Assembly (NCBI RefSeq): GCF_050624435.1
Contig: NC_134542.1
Coordinates: 115,613,677-115,677,676 of the forward strand
DNA: 64,000 nt
Source of the DNA: Tenrec ecaudatus
Lineage: Eukaryota > Chordata > Mammalia > Afrosoricida > Tenrecidae
Direction of reading: 5' to 3'
The notes under the pieces are model-generated. The model had not been told where the DNA came from. It saw only the letters and a program-made list of their open reading frames with translations, and did no database searches. Position numbers and translations under genes: made by a program. Shown one piece after another: positions 1 to 11,697 of the stretch. The stretch's first letter is position 1; every line of letters begins with the position of its first letter.

Positions 1-1920
1 CTCTTGAGAACAGATGATCCACTTACATTACTGGCCACATAACGGCGCTCTCACAAGGCAGCCCCTGAACTGTGCTGCTGCTTCAGTGATTGGAGGGTGT
101 GTCATGGCTGCAGCTGTTGCGTGGGCAAGCTCTCTGGCTCTTGGCCGGCTCTGGTTTCCTCGCTGACCATCTGGCTCTCACCTGGCAGCCTTGAGACAGC
201 ACCATTGCTGGCTCCACCACTAACCGGAGCCCAGTCTTCCACCAGCAGCCTGTGACAGCCCCACCCTGGGCCCTGTTGCCCTCTCCCAGCTCAGTTCTCC
301 ATCCGTGTGGTTCTCAGCTGTGCTCTGCTGCCACCAACCAGGTATAACACAACATGGAGGGTATGATCCTACGTATGTCCAATGGGATGTGTACACACAA
401 ACACAAACCTGCGCTTTTATGCAACAGCCATCACTGACTAGCTTTGTTCTACAGACACCTTTAACTCGCAAAGCTACCAGTCATTTGCCCCATTCTGTGA
501 GTGAATGGCTCAAGTTTAGTGAGTTACAAAACAAGCTCACTGCTGCCAAGAAGGGTGGCCACCTGTGGGACAGGAAAACTGCCCCTGTGGGTTTCCAAGG
601 TGCCAGGAGCAGAAGGCCTGGTCTTGTCGCTGCCAGCAGAGCTCCTTGGCTAAGTGATTATCCGCAGGAGATCCTGGTGCAGGAAGAGGGGGAGGACTGA
701 AGGAAACTCAGTGTTCAAAGTGCTTAATCAAAGGAAGGGAGAGGGTGGTGGAAAGGGCATTTGCAAGTTGGTTTTTCTTTTTTTTTAGTAGAAGCATGTC
801 ATGTTAACAGCAGAGAAGTACAATGAATAATTTCCTCTGCAGCAGCTCATGAACAACTAGTGACACACAGAGGCCAATGTACATAAGCTAAAAAAAGGGG
901 GGTGTCAATAAATTAGTAACCCCTCCACTAGAAGTATGGGGTGACATGTTCTTATTACCACTAAGAGTCACCCCAAGAAATACAAACAGCCACACCCTCC
1001 CCCTGGGGGGGCATAGCCACAGTGCTTGTTATGCAGATGAGCACTTGCCACTGGAGACTCAGTCCTGCTACCCTCCTGGACACGGTAGAGGTTGACCACA
1101 CCTCCTGGGGGATAAGCTAGATCATGGTCTTGTTCCACTCCCAGGTCATATGAGGAGCCCCTATCCATGACCTACAGGCATGCAAAGAGCCAGAACCTAA
1201 TGAGGAGGGGGTCCCTGCGATGCGGTTCCCTTCACTCCACACAGGAGAGGCCAGAGCTGGCGGACAGCCGTGCCTCGGTCCCGGAACACCATGTGGGCAA
1301 GCAGCTTAGAGGCAGTTGCTACCGAGATGTGTTCCTTGTTTTGAAGCTCATCGTCACTCCCCAAAGCTGCACTCTGCTGCACCCCCAGCCGTGGCTGATC
1401 TTAATCACTTTTGCATAACTTGGAAGGCATGTCAACACCGCTGTGGCCCAGGAGTGCCCTGCAGAACTCCCTGGGGACACTTGAGGGCCAGTGCAGTGGT
1501 CCCGTGAACCATTTTGAATCCAGCTCCTCTGGGACCCCCCCATCTGGGCACAGCCAGCTTCCATCCCCCACTGGAGCGTCCTGGACTCAGGGTCCGCACA
1601 TCCAAGGGACCCCTGCGTCCGAAAGCTCGTGCTGGGCTCGGCAACGGGCTGCCGGGCGCCAGGGCTAGTGAGCAGTTTTTCCCTATGAGTCTACCATTTT
1701 CATCTTGTACAAAAGGTGTTCTTAGATTACTTACCTCCTAAGGGCCAAAAGCTTAGCGAGGCACTGATGGTTGTTCTGTTTTGTAAACAATTGGAAACAT
1801 GATTTTGTAGGTAAAACAGAAAGGTAAAGAATGTGTTTTGTCTTGCTCTAGGTTCCTCGTGTGGTCTTCACATTTTTAAATATTATGTTTGGTGAACCAT
1901 GTTCTGGTTTTATGGTTTTA
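1..1920. other. Upstream region, no gene recognised
   Basis: I recognise no coding exon here on either strand. Open frames are short, overlapping and without family resemblance. The part from about 1150 to 1660 is relatively GC-rich but has no clear CpG-island or exon structure. In human, MCM6 lies upstream of LCT in the same orientation with its 3' end a few kb away. No MCM6 C-terminal coding sequence is visible, so its end is probably before base 1 or unrecognisable as 3' UTR. Confidence 0.6.
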
Positions 1921-1960
1921 GCTAACCCAGTTAATTATTACATGCTAATAATCACTCCGT

Positions 1961-1967
1961 ATTTTAC
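1961..1967 (+). promoter_or_regulatory. Cdx2-type site (ATTTTAC, CE-LPH1 equivalent)
   Basis: ATTTTAC, with its flank ACAACCTCA, matches the core of the lactase promoter element bound by the intestinal homeodomain factor Cdx2. It lies about 46-52 bp upstream of the inferred transcription start, the position expected from other mammals. Confidence 0.75.
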
Positions 1968-1982
1968 AACCTCAACTGCAGT

Positions 1983-1990
1983 GATAAATA
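1983..1990 (+). promoter_or_regulatory. TATA-position element GATAAATA, overlapping a GATA motif
   Basis: About 30 bp upstream of the inferred start. As I recall, human LCT reads close to TTATAAAG here. This copy reads GATAAATA, a weaker TATA box, and with the preceding T it forms TGATAA, a perfect WGATAR GATA-factor site. Confidence 0.6.
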
Positions 1991-2023
1991 GAGAATCCAC
2001 ACTCCTCTCCATAGTTCCTGGAA

Positions 2024-2669
2024 ATGAAGCTGCCTTGGGACCTCATCTGTCTCGTCCACTTGGGCTGTTTGTGCTGGGCTTTAGACGGGGAGTCCGGTAG
2101 CAATGTCATTTCAGCCGCTGGTCCTCTCACCAACAATTTGCTGCCCAACCTGAATGACCCCTTGGGGAACCAGGCCTCCCATGTGGCCGCAGGAGACAGG
2201 GACCAGGAGGTTTACCTTTGTCAGCAGCCACTGCCTGCATCTCTGCCCGAGTACTTAGGCAGTCTTCGTTCCAGCCGGGTCACCCATTATAAAGTCTTTC
2301 TGCCGTGGGCCCGGCTCCTCCCAGCAGGGGCGTCCAAGGATGCAGACGAGGGCGCGGTGCAGTGCTACCGGGGCCTCCTGGAGGCCCTGCGGGCCGCCCA
2401 GCTGCAGCCCATGGTCATCCTGCACCACCGGACGCTCCCCGCCAGCATCGCCCAGAGAAGCCATGACTTTGCGGACCTCTTCGCCGACTACGCCACGTTC
2501 GCCTTCCAGTCCTTTGGGGACCTGGTAGGGATATGGTTCACTTTCAGCGACGTGGAGGAGGTGATGAGGGAGCTTGGCCTGCAGCACAGCAGAGCGTCCG
2601 GGTGGCGGGCCCTGGCAGAGGCGCACAGAAGGGTCTACGAGATCTACCACCACAAGTTTGCCCCGCAAG
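2024..2669 (+). CDS. LCT: LCT exon 1: signal peptide and start of GH1 domain I
   Basis: Encodes residues 1-215 plus one base. The ATG at 2024 is chosen because it opens an N-terminus matching human LPH ([19 protein letters not shown], a hydrophobic signal peptide of about 19 residues) and sits just after the conserved promoter. The partial domain I follows, with recognisable blocks TAGPLTN-like (about residues 31-37), [33 protein letters not shown] and [14 protein letters not shown]. This last block aligns with the GH1 '[14 protein letters not shown]' region but lacks the catalytic Asn-Glu-Pro, as expected for the inactive profragment. Two extra residues lie near position 60 compared with human. 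The exon ends CAAG|GTGAGT (phase 1). The antisense open frame over 2255-2668 is a shadow. Confidence 0.97.
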
Positions 2670-3147
2670 GTGAGTCAGCCGGAACTGAGCACTCCTTGTT
2701 CTCCGGGGTAGGGAGAAATCAACCCTGGTTTGAGGGCTTCCTTGTGGAGCTGGAAAGGGGTGCTTTATGTATCTCACTCAGCGCCCCATGTTCCCCTTGA
2801 AAAATATCCCTCAGACCCCTCTTATCCAGTCATGGACCTGGTTTTTCTTAGTTTCCTTCCCTTGGACTGCCCTGCCTCTCTGGTGCAGCTTGTCCATCGT
2901 CCTCAGGCTCCCCCCTTCCCCAGAGGCGCAATTCCTCGGTTCTAAAGGAGCCTTGGTGATGCTGGCGGTGGGCCGCTAAGTTCCCACTCAAGGGCCATTC
3001 TGCAGGAGGAGGGAACGAGGCTGTCTGCACCTGCAAAGGTACATAAACCTCAGAAACGCCAGCGAGGGTCTCCGTGGCTCAGACTGCCAGGAGGGCAATG
3101 GGAACTGATGTTCCAGCAAGTGAGACAGGCAAATGTAACTCAGAAAC

Positions 3148-3300
3148 TCGATGCTGACTCCTAGTGACCCCTACGAGACTGTGACTCTTCACAGGAGTAG
3201 AAAATCCCATCTTTCTCCCGGGCAGCCACTGGTGGTTTCAAACTACCGACCTTCTGGTTTGCAGCCAACAAGAAACCACTGCACTACCAGGTTCCTTCGG
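3148..3300 (-). repeat. AfroSINE copy (intron 1)
   Basis: Reverse-orientation tRNA-derived SINE. It shows GATGCTGACTCCTAGTGACC at the 3' side, CCATCTTTCTCCC, GGTGGTTTCAAACTACCGAC and a degraded end CACTACCAGGTTCC. Boundaries are approximate. Confidence 0.75.
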
Positions 3301-3526
3301 ACAAATAGGCAGGCAACATAATAATGGACTGACAGGTAGTAAGAAAAATGCCATGGTAATTGTGCATAGGCTGGCCTCTTAAGGAACCTGAAATCCTAAT
3401 TCTGGGCACGAGCAAGTGGCATCCACTTTGAATAAATTCGAACGATGGCATATCCATTTTGAGAGCCAATTTTGGACTCTATAGGCTTTCTTGATTTTTC
3501 CCATATGAATACACGCACATATTACT

Positions 3527-3720
3527 GAGCCCTGGTGGTGCCGTGGTTAAGCGTATGGCTGTTGATTGAAAAGTCAACGATTAAAGCCACCTGTGGTAGT
3601 GTGCTTCCATGAAGACTGCAGCACTGAAAGCCCAATGGTGCAGTTCCACTCTGTCCTATGTGGGGGGAAGGGCTCCCTGTGACTCAGACTCAACTGGGTC
3701 CCAATGTAATAGGTTTGGCT
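3527..3720 (+). repeat. AfroSINE copy (intron 1)
   Basis: Starts GAGCCCTGGTGGTGCCGTGG (tRNA-like head) and ends in GACTCAACTGGGTCCCAATG. This is the layout that points to Afrotheria. Confidence 0.85.
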
Positions 3721-3957
3721 AAGTTTGGCTTGGTACTTAGCAAGCAGGCCAGGAGGCTACCTGTCACCTAGCAAGGCCACTTGGACACTGTCCACAGAAA
3801 GAGTGAAGCAGCAGGGAGTCTGGGAGGCAGGCTTTCCTTTGCAGTGAGCCCAGAATGAGGAACCATGTGATATACTTGCCAGAATAAAGCTATGGGTTGG
3901 AAGAAAGGTGCACCCGTTACGTTGAGGACCAGCTGAGGTGTTGTTGGGGAAATTAAC

Positions 3958-4746
3958 TGTGGGGGTATGGCCAGCCCCCCACAACTAATCATGGGTTCAA
4001 TAGGTGTGATCGTACAGTTAAAATATATATACATAGATTATAAAATAGTCATAGAGAATAAGGAGAGATAGAAGAGAGATAGAAATAATGGAATCAGACA
4101 CATTTCATGGTAGCATGCTCACCTCAGCCTCGGTTGTCCACGTGGAGAGAGATGGAGAGAAGGGGAGATGGGGAGGGGAAGGAGGACAAGGGGAGAGGGA
4201 ACAGGGGAGGGAGGAGCAGGGAGAGGATGGGAAGAGCCGTGCTCTTTATTGCTAACCAAGGCTTATATATCTTTGGGGGGCATGCAAGTCCCCTAATTAC
4301 AGGTAAAGACATACGTCACAGGAAGAGGTTGTACTAGTAATGAGAGGGGGACAATCTAGGGGTATACACGCAATAGGAGGGGGAGGGATTGGGGTATACA
4401 TGTGACAAGATGGGCGGATCCTAGATTCAGGATGGCAGCCTAACTTTGGATGTCACTGAGCAGGTTTGACCTATTTTCTGGCTCTCCATAGAAACCATTA
4501 TCAGTAGGGTGTGAGCCCCACCTACAGGGACCAGAGTGATGGCCTAGAGCCTTCAGGGAGAAGTAGCCCATTGTCCTTAACAGTAGGGAGTGGGCTCCGC
4601 CTGTGGTGGCCCAGACAATGGCTGACTGCCTTCAGAGAGGATGTCTCTAAGCACCTGACCTACCACTGCTGGCAAACAGCCTCTGATGTTTGGCATAACC
4701 TTGGGGGAGACAAAGCTGGGGGTGGGGGTCTCTTTATAATCCCACA
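3958..4746 (-). mobile_element. Solo LTR, family 1 copy A (ERV2-like, 6-bp TSD)
   Basis: 789 bp starting TGTGGGGG and ending CCCACA. It is flanked by ATTAAC (3952-3957) and ATTAAT (4747-4752), a 6-bp target-site duplication with one difference. It shares CACATTTCATGGTAGCATGC, a reversed polyadenylation signal (TTTATT at 4245-4250) and the GGCATGCAAG block with the copies at 9551 and 53207. No internal retroviral genes. Confidence 0.85.
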
Positions 4747-4902
4747 ATTAATCAAGTGTGGATCCTTTTCTACTGGGCATATCTGGCAAGAGCAGGAGAA
4801 GTTACACGTAGGTCTTTCTGGCCCTGTAATAATGAAAGGTGTCTAGGCAGCTCATGAAAATCTAGCCTTATAATACACCCCCACTAGAAGGTCTAACTGT
4901 AG

Positions 4903-5095
4903 GAGGCCTGGTGGCATAGTGGGCTGCATTAACTGGAAACCACAAGGTCAACAGTTCAAACTCACTGGGCACTCCACGGGAGAAAGATGAGGCTTTCTGC
5001 TCCCATAAAGATTTAAAGTCTTGGAAACCTACAGGGTCAGTGCCCTATAGGATCGCTATGAGTTAGAATCGACTCTTGATGGCAGTGAGATTGAT
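4903..5095 (+). repeat. AfroSINE copy (intron 1)
   Basis: Degraded head GGAGGCCTGGTGGCATAGTG, then GGTCAACAGTTCAAACTC and the tail GGATCGCTATGAGTTAGAAT. Confidence 0.85.
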
Positions 5096-5504
5096 ACAGT
5101 GAGAGACACATGAATGTCACTAAACTGTCCATATGCGACATGGCAAATGGTTTGTTACATGTATGTTCTCCACAATAAAACAAAAAGCAGAAAACAGAGA
5201 GAGAGGGAGATAATAATACATTGTTGACAATAACAGTGCGGAGAAATTCGAGTCCTCCTCAATTGCTGGTGGGAACATAAAACTGTGCAGGTACTGTAGA
5301 AAAGAGTCTGGCTATTCCTCAAAGATCAGTGAGACCTGTGAGAGCCAGAATGCACTAGGACCGGTTTGGTTTCCAGGTCTCAAAGGTTTTCTACTTTAGA
5401 TAATGTGCAATCTTCGTACTTTTCTTTCTTCTGTTTTAGTGGGAAACATTGGAGCTTCCTGGACACATTTCTTTCTTAAGCCGTTTCCAGCTTTCACGGG
5501 TTTT

Positions 5505-5605
5505 AGTGTATATGAAAATTTTACAATGAATGTGCTTTACACAATCATGTATGTATGGATTGTGATAAGAGTTGTATGAGCCCCTAATAAAATGATTTTT
5601 TAAAT
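5505..5605 (+). repeat. L1 3'-end fragment (+)
   Basis: Ends GGATTGTGATAAGAGTTGTA, then GAGCCCCTAATAAAATGATT and an A/T tail. This is the recurrent 3' end of the young L1 family in this genome. Confidence 0.8.
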
Positions 5606-5939
5606 TTTTGAAAAGCTTAACAAACCTACAATAATAATAAAAAAAAAAAGTAATGGCCTAAGGCCAGGGTAGGGTGCAGACCACCAGGGAAGGAACACAA
5701 AGGGTTTTGAGGTGCTGGAAATACTCCACCCCTTTTTTCTGGGAGGGCTGGGGGGGTCGGGGTGGGTAACACATGGTGTGCCAACTGGGCACAGCTCATT
5801 GAGCCGTTTACTTAAAATGATGAATTTTATTGAATGTAAATCTCAACAAAGCTGATACTATAAAATGAAGCTAAAAATACCTTTTTTTCAAAAACAAACA
5901 AAAATACATTTTCGACCAAAACCCAAAAGTTTGGCTCAG

Positions 5940-6985
5940 CAATTCTAGAAACATGTTCACACAAAATCGTGTACACGAATGTTCATAGCATCAGTATTCA
6001 TATCCATATTTATACTAATCAAGAAGTAGAAATAACCCAAATGTTGATCAACTGGCGAATAGATAAAATATAGACTACTCATGTAATGGAATCGTTTTAG
6101 CTACAGAGAGGTATGAAATACTGGACCATGCTACAACACGGATATCTTAGCTCTCCAGTGCACGATAACGGAAATACCACAAGTGGACAGCTTTTACAAA
6201 CAGATTTTTTTTTTCACAGTTTAGAAGGTAGAAGTCGGAATTCAGGGCCCCAACTGCATGGGTAGGCTCTTTTTCTCTCTCTGCTTCGGGGAAAGGTTCT
6301 TGTCATTAACTTTCCTCTTGCTTGTTCAGGTGGAGGGGCAGCCCTAGCAAGATTGACGTGGTGGCTGCACCCATGGGCTCAGGCCTGGGAACCAGCGTGA
6401 GGAGGGTGCTGGGTGGGCAGGGTTTAGTTCTGTTGTGCAGAGAGTTGCTATGGGTTGGAACTGACCTGATAGCGCCTAACAAGACAACAATCACACCAGG
6501 TCTCTCTCTTGTTTAAAAAAACAATAATGACATTGTTATACAGCTGCCAGATTGCATCCTTACATGGCTGTCAAACTCTGACAATCACCGTCCAGTCAAG
6601 TCAACAAATATTTGGGATGACACGATTCAATCCATGATACCAGATGAATCTTGAAAATATTGTGCTAAATTAACGAAACCAGCCACACAAAGCTCTGTCT
6701 TAATAAATTACACTTGTATGAACTGTCCAGAAGAATCATATTCATAGAAACAGGAAGCAGATTAGCAATCGCCTGGGCCTGAAGCTTGGGGGTAAAGTGG
6801 AGAGATAATTGCTAATGGTTATGAGATTGCACTTTGGAGTAATGAGGATATTCTGCAATTAGTGGTGATGGTTGTAAGACCTCGTGAACTACTAAAATCC
6901 ACAATTTATATGCTGTAATGAGTGAACTTTATAGTATGTGAATTATGTATTCAATGAAAAGATGTCAAAATAAAAACATAGGCAG
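5940..6985 (+). repeat. Old L1 3' fragments (+), with SINE tail and family-D remnant between them
   Basis: 5940-6130 resembles the end of L1 ORF2 (ATAACCCAAATGTTGATCAA, AATGGAATCG). 6585-6985 resembles an L1M 3' UTR (GAAACAGGAAGCAGATTAGC, GGTGATGGTTGTAAGACC, TGTGAATTATGTATTC). Between them, 6165-6330 is part of a family-D repeat (AAATACCACAAGTGGACAGC) and 6430-6510 is an AfroSINE tail (CTATGGGTTGGAACTGACCT). Confidence 0.65.
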
Positions 6986-7714
6986 AGGAGCTGAGGGTCA
7001 TTAAACCAAGCAAACCCTAACAGAATTCGGTGTTCCTTCTGTGTCCCATCCCCAGCCTACCCCACCCTCAGTTACCAGTTCGTTCAATATTCTATTGATC
7101 ATTCAATCACCGTTTCCTCCTTTGGCGTTAGCTATCATTACTTCATTAAATACAAGGCCAAACACGTCAAAGACAGTTTTTACAAATTATGTAAAAGGTG
7201 ACATTTTATCAAATAGAGCACTTTCACCGCATTATTTGCTATGTTCTGTTTTGTTTGTCATATAAAAAGTCATCCACTGCCAATTTATGAAATGCAACTC
7301 TATATTTTCCTTAAGAATTTTGTTATTAGGGTGGGATGAAACATACTGAAACAAATAGATCTTACGATTGACACCTGACCTGCCAGGGCATTTGCCATCA
7401 GCTTCTATGCACGTAAAACCCGGGCAATGAACAAGGAGGCAGAAGGGCAACAGATGCCTTTGAATTGTGTGGAGCTGAGGGTTTTGTCTGGATGCTCCGC
7501 TGCAGCTTGGCCACCATGGAAGACGGTGCAGCTCTTTGGAATGCTGTGGCAGCATCCTGCCAGGCACCGGAGTAGAACCATCTGACAGGCAAGTGGAGAT
7601 TCAACACATGCGCCTGCCCGATTGGACGCCATTAACCATCATCTGAGAGAATTTCCTTGTGCGCCTTCTGATTTAATCTCCACCCTGAGAAGCAGCCGCG
7701 GATCTGATTTTTAT

Positions 7715-8935
7715 CACCATAAATACAAATAGAATCATGCAGTATGCACTTTATTTTCAATCAGCATAATGTTTGTGAGATTCAGACATATTGATGTCAA
7801 AAATAATAACTTATTTTTCCACTTCTGATTAATATTCTATTTAGGGGGGTATTATAGTGTGTTTATATCTTCGCTTTCTGATGGGCACTTGGCTAATTTC
7901 CAGTTTTTGTTGGTCATAAGTGAAACTGTTAAGAGCATTTGTGTATAAGTTTTCTGTGGGTATGTTTCTTTTTGTTTTTCTTTTGCTTAAATACATAGGT
8001 GTGAAATTACCGGGTCTTTACTTTTAAAGAAACTTCTAAATAGTATGCCCATAGTTGTTGAAATTCTGCACTCCCCCACTATGACAGCCCCAGGGATCCA
8101 CATCCCTTCCAACATTTGGTGTTGTCACTGTTCTTGAATTTAGCTCTTCTACTGTTATCTTATTATCATTTTCCTTATTTTAAAAACAATTATGATTACT
8201 ATCACAATGTACTTGTAGGTATGCTTAATATAGTGTTTAATTTTGCTTGCTTTTTAGTACCACAAGAGAGCATTATATTTTTGTAGTCTTCCAGAGCTGT
8301 TTTTAATACAAAATTATGTTCCTAAGACTTATCTATATTTTCAATATAGCTACAGTTCATCCTTTTCATTGCTGCATAGTATTCCACTGTGTAACAAAAT
8401 CCTATCTTCTTAACTCATTGCCTTGCTAATGGAGATTTGAGTTGTTTTCAAGTTTTTGCTATTATGACCTTTTTTTGGCACTTCGGACATTTTTATACAT
8501 GTGCAAGAGTTGATCTTATGTGTATTCACAGGTAATTGCTAGTTTAGTTTGGAGAGACAATAGAACTTCTATTTCTATAAAAGTTATATCAATTTACATT
8601 CAGACCAGTAATCTATAAGAAGTTTTTGTTGATCCTCCCTAACAAGTATAATTCTCAGAATTCTTAGTTTTGCCGATTGAGTTAATGTCAAGTGACATTT
8701 CTTCATGATCTTATTTATGTGGCTACTTCAAGTGGAGCATGCATTCATCTATTGGTTACCCCTATCATTTTTCTTTCTTTGAGATACCTGTTAAATCTCT
8801 TAATCAATTATCTATTGAGTTGTTTGTATTCTTCTGACTGGTTTATATGAGATCTTTATGTATTTTCAAATCTAATTTGCATACATATTTCCAATTTGTT
8901 GCTTGATTTTTCACTTTCTTTAAAGAGCTTCTAAT
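7715..8935 (-). repeat. Old L1 ORF2/3' fragments (-)
   Basis: AT-rich DNA that reads as reverse L1 3' sequence in at least two overlapping pieces: TTGTGAGATTCAGACATATT with TTGGCTAATTTCCAGTTTTT, then TTTTCATTGCTGCATAGTAT with GAGTTGTTTTCAAGTTTTTG. No intact frame. Confidence 0.7.
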
Positions 8936-8939
8936 TTTT

Positions 8940-9545
8940 TTTAAAAATTCATTTTACTGGTGTCTCATACAACTCTTATCACAATCCATACATCCATCCA
9001 TTGTGTCAAGCACATTTGTACATTTGTTGTCATCATTTTCAAAACATTTTCTTTCTCCTTGAGCCCTTGGTATCAGCTCATTTTCCTCTGTCTCTCCCCC
9101 ACCTTCTCTCCCTCCTGAACCCTTGATAGTTTATAAATTATTATTACTTTTTTCATGTCTTACACTGACTGATGTCTCCCTTCACCCACTTTTCTGTTGT
9201 CTGTATCCCAGGGAGAAGGTTATATGTAGATCATTGTGATCGGTTTCCCTTTCTCCCTTCACCCTTCCCTTACCCTCCTAGTATCACTACTCTCATTATT
9301 GGTCCTGAGGGGTTTATATGTCCTGGATTCCTGTTCTAATCTATAACAGTGTACATCCAAGATCTTCTAATTTTAATTCAATCAGAAGTATCAATCTTTT
9401 CTTTCCGTTGATTTTTCTGGTAAATACATATACATATATATTTAATGGTAGTACTTTTACAATTACTGAGATTCATATTTTCTTTCTTTTGAATTCCTTT
9501 AAGTGTTTTTATCCATCACCCCTCCCTGCTATATTCCAAAGTTCT
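8940..9545 (-). repeat. Young-type L1 3' UTR copy (-)
   Basis: Opens with TCATACAACTCTTATCACAA and TTGTGTCAAGCACATTTGTA, then the C/T-rich CCTCCTGAACCCTTGATAGT block and a GGGAGAAGG block. Homologous to copies at 23500, 31685 and 57215. Confidence 0.8.
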
Positions 9546-9550
9546 TAGGT

Positions 9551-10247
9551 TGTCAGAGTAAGCAGTCTCCAACACTATCACGGGGTTCATAGGTGCAATT
9601 GTCCTGTTGTAATATATAAAGATCATAGTAAAGTCATGGAAGATAGGAAGGATAGGAGAGCTTGTTAACTTAAGGAGTCAGACACATTTTATGGTAGTAT
9701 GCTCACCTCAGGGACAGCCAGGATCTCAGCAGCCAGGTCTGCACAGTGAGCGGGAGGAGGAGAGAGGAGAACCTCTTTATTTTGACCAAGGTCTATAGAT
9801 CCTTAGGGGCATGCAAGCCCCCTTGATTATGATAGCTACACACACCACAGGAAAGGGCTGTACAATAGGCACACACATCATAGCAAGGGGATGAGCTAGG
9901 GAAAGGGGGGAACTAGGGGTACACATGTGACAAGATGGGAGGATCCTAGATTCAAGATGGCAGCCTAACCTTGGTCATCCTTGAGTGGACTTGAGCTTTT
10001 CTCTGGATTGTCCTTCAGGGAAGCAATCCACGATCCTGATTAGATGGGAGTGGGCCCTACTTAGGATGGGACAGACTATACAGTCTGATTGATTTAGATA
10101 ACAGATAACCCTCAGGGAAAATAACCTCTAAGCAGCTTGCTTGACCTCCAAATGTACAGTCATTTACCATGTGATGCAAGCAGAATTCTAGGCTTGGCAT
10201 ATATCTGGGGGGAGACAACCTGGGGGAAAGTCCTTTTGCATCCCACA
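9551..10247 (-). mobile_element. Solo LTR, family 1 copy B (6-bp TSD)
   Basis: 697 bp, TGTCAGAG...TCCCACA. Flanked by TTAGGT (9545-9550) and TTAGTT (10248-10253), one difference. Internal similarity to copies A and C includes GGTGCAATTGTCCTGTTG, GTATGCTCACCTCAGG, CTCTTTATTTTGACCAAGG and GGGGCATGCAAGCCCC. Confidence 0.85.
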
Positions 10248-10502
10248 TTAGTTAACAGTGCCTTTTCACTTTTTATTACATTTCTTCTTTGGGGAGTCGT
10301 GTTCTGTCACTGAGGGACAATTATTAAGCAAAAGGTAATCTGTAAAGTTGGAAGTCATCCTTGGTTTATAAGAGGTTTTTTGTTTGTGTGTTTTTAACTT
10401 TTTAATCAACATTTAAAAAAATTAGTAGACTTAAAAATTATAGAAAAATTGATAGTACAGAGAGTTCCCGTGTATTACTAAACCACAACCCCCCCTCCCA
10501 CA

Positions 10503-11115
10503 TACTTATACTCACTACTAAGTCAATTCCAGCTCATAAAGACCCTATAAGACAGAGTGGAATTACCACTGTGGATTTCAGAGGCTGTAAATCTTTACTG
10601 GAGCAGAAAGCCTCATCTTTCTCTCCCAGAGCAACTGTCCGTTCCCAGAAAGAAAACAACCCAGACCGCCGACAAGTTCAAAAGAAAAGACTTTATTACC
10701 TGCGCAGGGACCGCCAGCCCTCTTGAGAGGAGACTGAGTGGTGGCCTAATTTTCCAAAGGTTTTTATACTTTTGCAAAGTGCAGGTGTGCAAGCAAGCAA
10801 AGTAGAGAAGCAGGATATTTCGGTTAGCCATTCTTAGTTGAACAATCCCTGCTCTTAGTTCTTCCGAGCCTTCTGAACATACATTTTTTTGGTACAGTAC
10901 TTTGCACTTGTCAGCACAGCCTGCCTTCCTAATATCAGCTGGTTCGTTTATAGTTCATAGCGAATTCATTTATAGTTCATAATGGCTTCTGTCAGCTTAA
11001 AATGGCTTCACTCTTGTCAAAGCTGTGTAAGCTTTTCCTAGAGCTACTGCACTGGTAGGTTTGAACCACTGATCTAGTGATCACCAGCCTAATGTGTAAA
11101 CCGTGGTACCCAGTT
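10503..11115 (-). repeat. AfroSINE copy split by an LTR
   Basis: Two parts of one reverse SINE. 10503-10635 covers the 3' side (CAATTCCAGCTCATAAAGAC, CTCATCTTTCTCTCCCAGAG). 11043-11115 continues it (GCTACTGCACTGGTAGGTTT, GAACCACTGATCTAGTGATC). The interruption is the LTR at about 10636-11042. Confidence 0.75.
10636..11042 (-). mobile_element. Solo gamma-type LTR inserted in an AfroSINE
   Basis: About 407 bp beginning TGTCCGTTCC, with reversed R/polyA region AAAAGACTTTATTACC and the ACCCAGACCGCCGAC block that resembles the LTR at 12798. Likely 5-bp TSD GCAAC/GCTAC (one difference). The last bases are not CA, so the right edge is uncertain. Confidence 0.65.
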
Positions 11116-11697
11116 TCCCCTATAATTAGAATGGTACATTTGTCACAATTAACTAACCACTTTATTCTTAACTGAAATCTAATTTACTGTGAGATTGGTT
11201 TTGTTCACTGAAGAGGCCAGAAGTTCATCGAAGATAACATGTCACATATAGTCATCTTGTCTTCTTAGACTCTGGCTGGCAATCTCTCCGCCGTGTTTTA
11301 GAGGGGATGGCAGGTTGAAACTGCACAGTTCAGGCTTTCTGTAAGACACGCCTCTGTCGGCGGTTCCTGATGCTCTTCTCAGATTAGATAGGGGTTATGG
11401 GTTTCGATAGGGAGATCACAGAGGCAAAGGACCACTTACATTACATCAGCTCAAGGCGACATGCTATCAGGGTGCTTTATGACTCTCCATCTGGCCTGGA
11501 TCACTTGGTGGAAGGAGTGTTTATCAGTTTTCTCCACTGAAAGGAACTCTCCCCCTTTCTCTTCTGGAGACTTGAGATAAAACGATGTGCAGCCCATACT
11601 TAGCGAGCAGAGAGCTAAGTCCCCTTACTAAACACGCTTCGAAAGTTCTTTTCTAATCTGTTTATATCTTTTATTATAAAATTCTCTCGATACCTGA

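Larger units (their letters stand above)
1925..2023 (+). promoter_or_regulatory. LCT: LCT proximal promoter and short 5' UTR
   Basis: This block directly upstream of the ATG resembles the conserved mammalian lactase promoter as I remember it. In order it holds an HNF1-like half-palindrome GTTAATTATTAC (1930-1941), a second AT-rich element with GCTAATAATCAC (1944-1955), the Cdx2-type ATTTTAC in a GTATTTTACAACCTCA context (1959-1974), and a TATA-position element GATAAATA (1983-1990). The human start is just upstream of the equivalent of GTTCCTGGAA, which puts the TSS near 2013 and leaves a 5' UTR of about 11 nt. HNF1alpha, Cdx2 and GATA factors are the known intestinal regulators of this promoter. 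Occupancy here is inferred. Confidence 0.85.

Noticed and set aside
1..700. 3' end of MCM6
   Set aside because: Expected upstream by synteny, but no MCM6 C-terminal codons or convincing 3' UTR landmark is visible.
2255..2668. 137-codon antisense open frame over exon 1
   Set aside because: Shadow of the sense coding sequence; no start or splice logic of its own.
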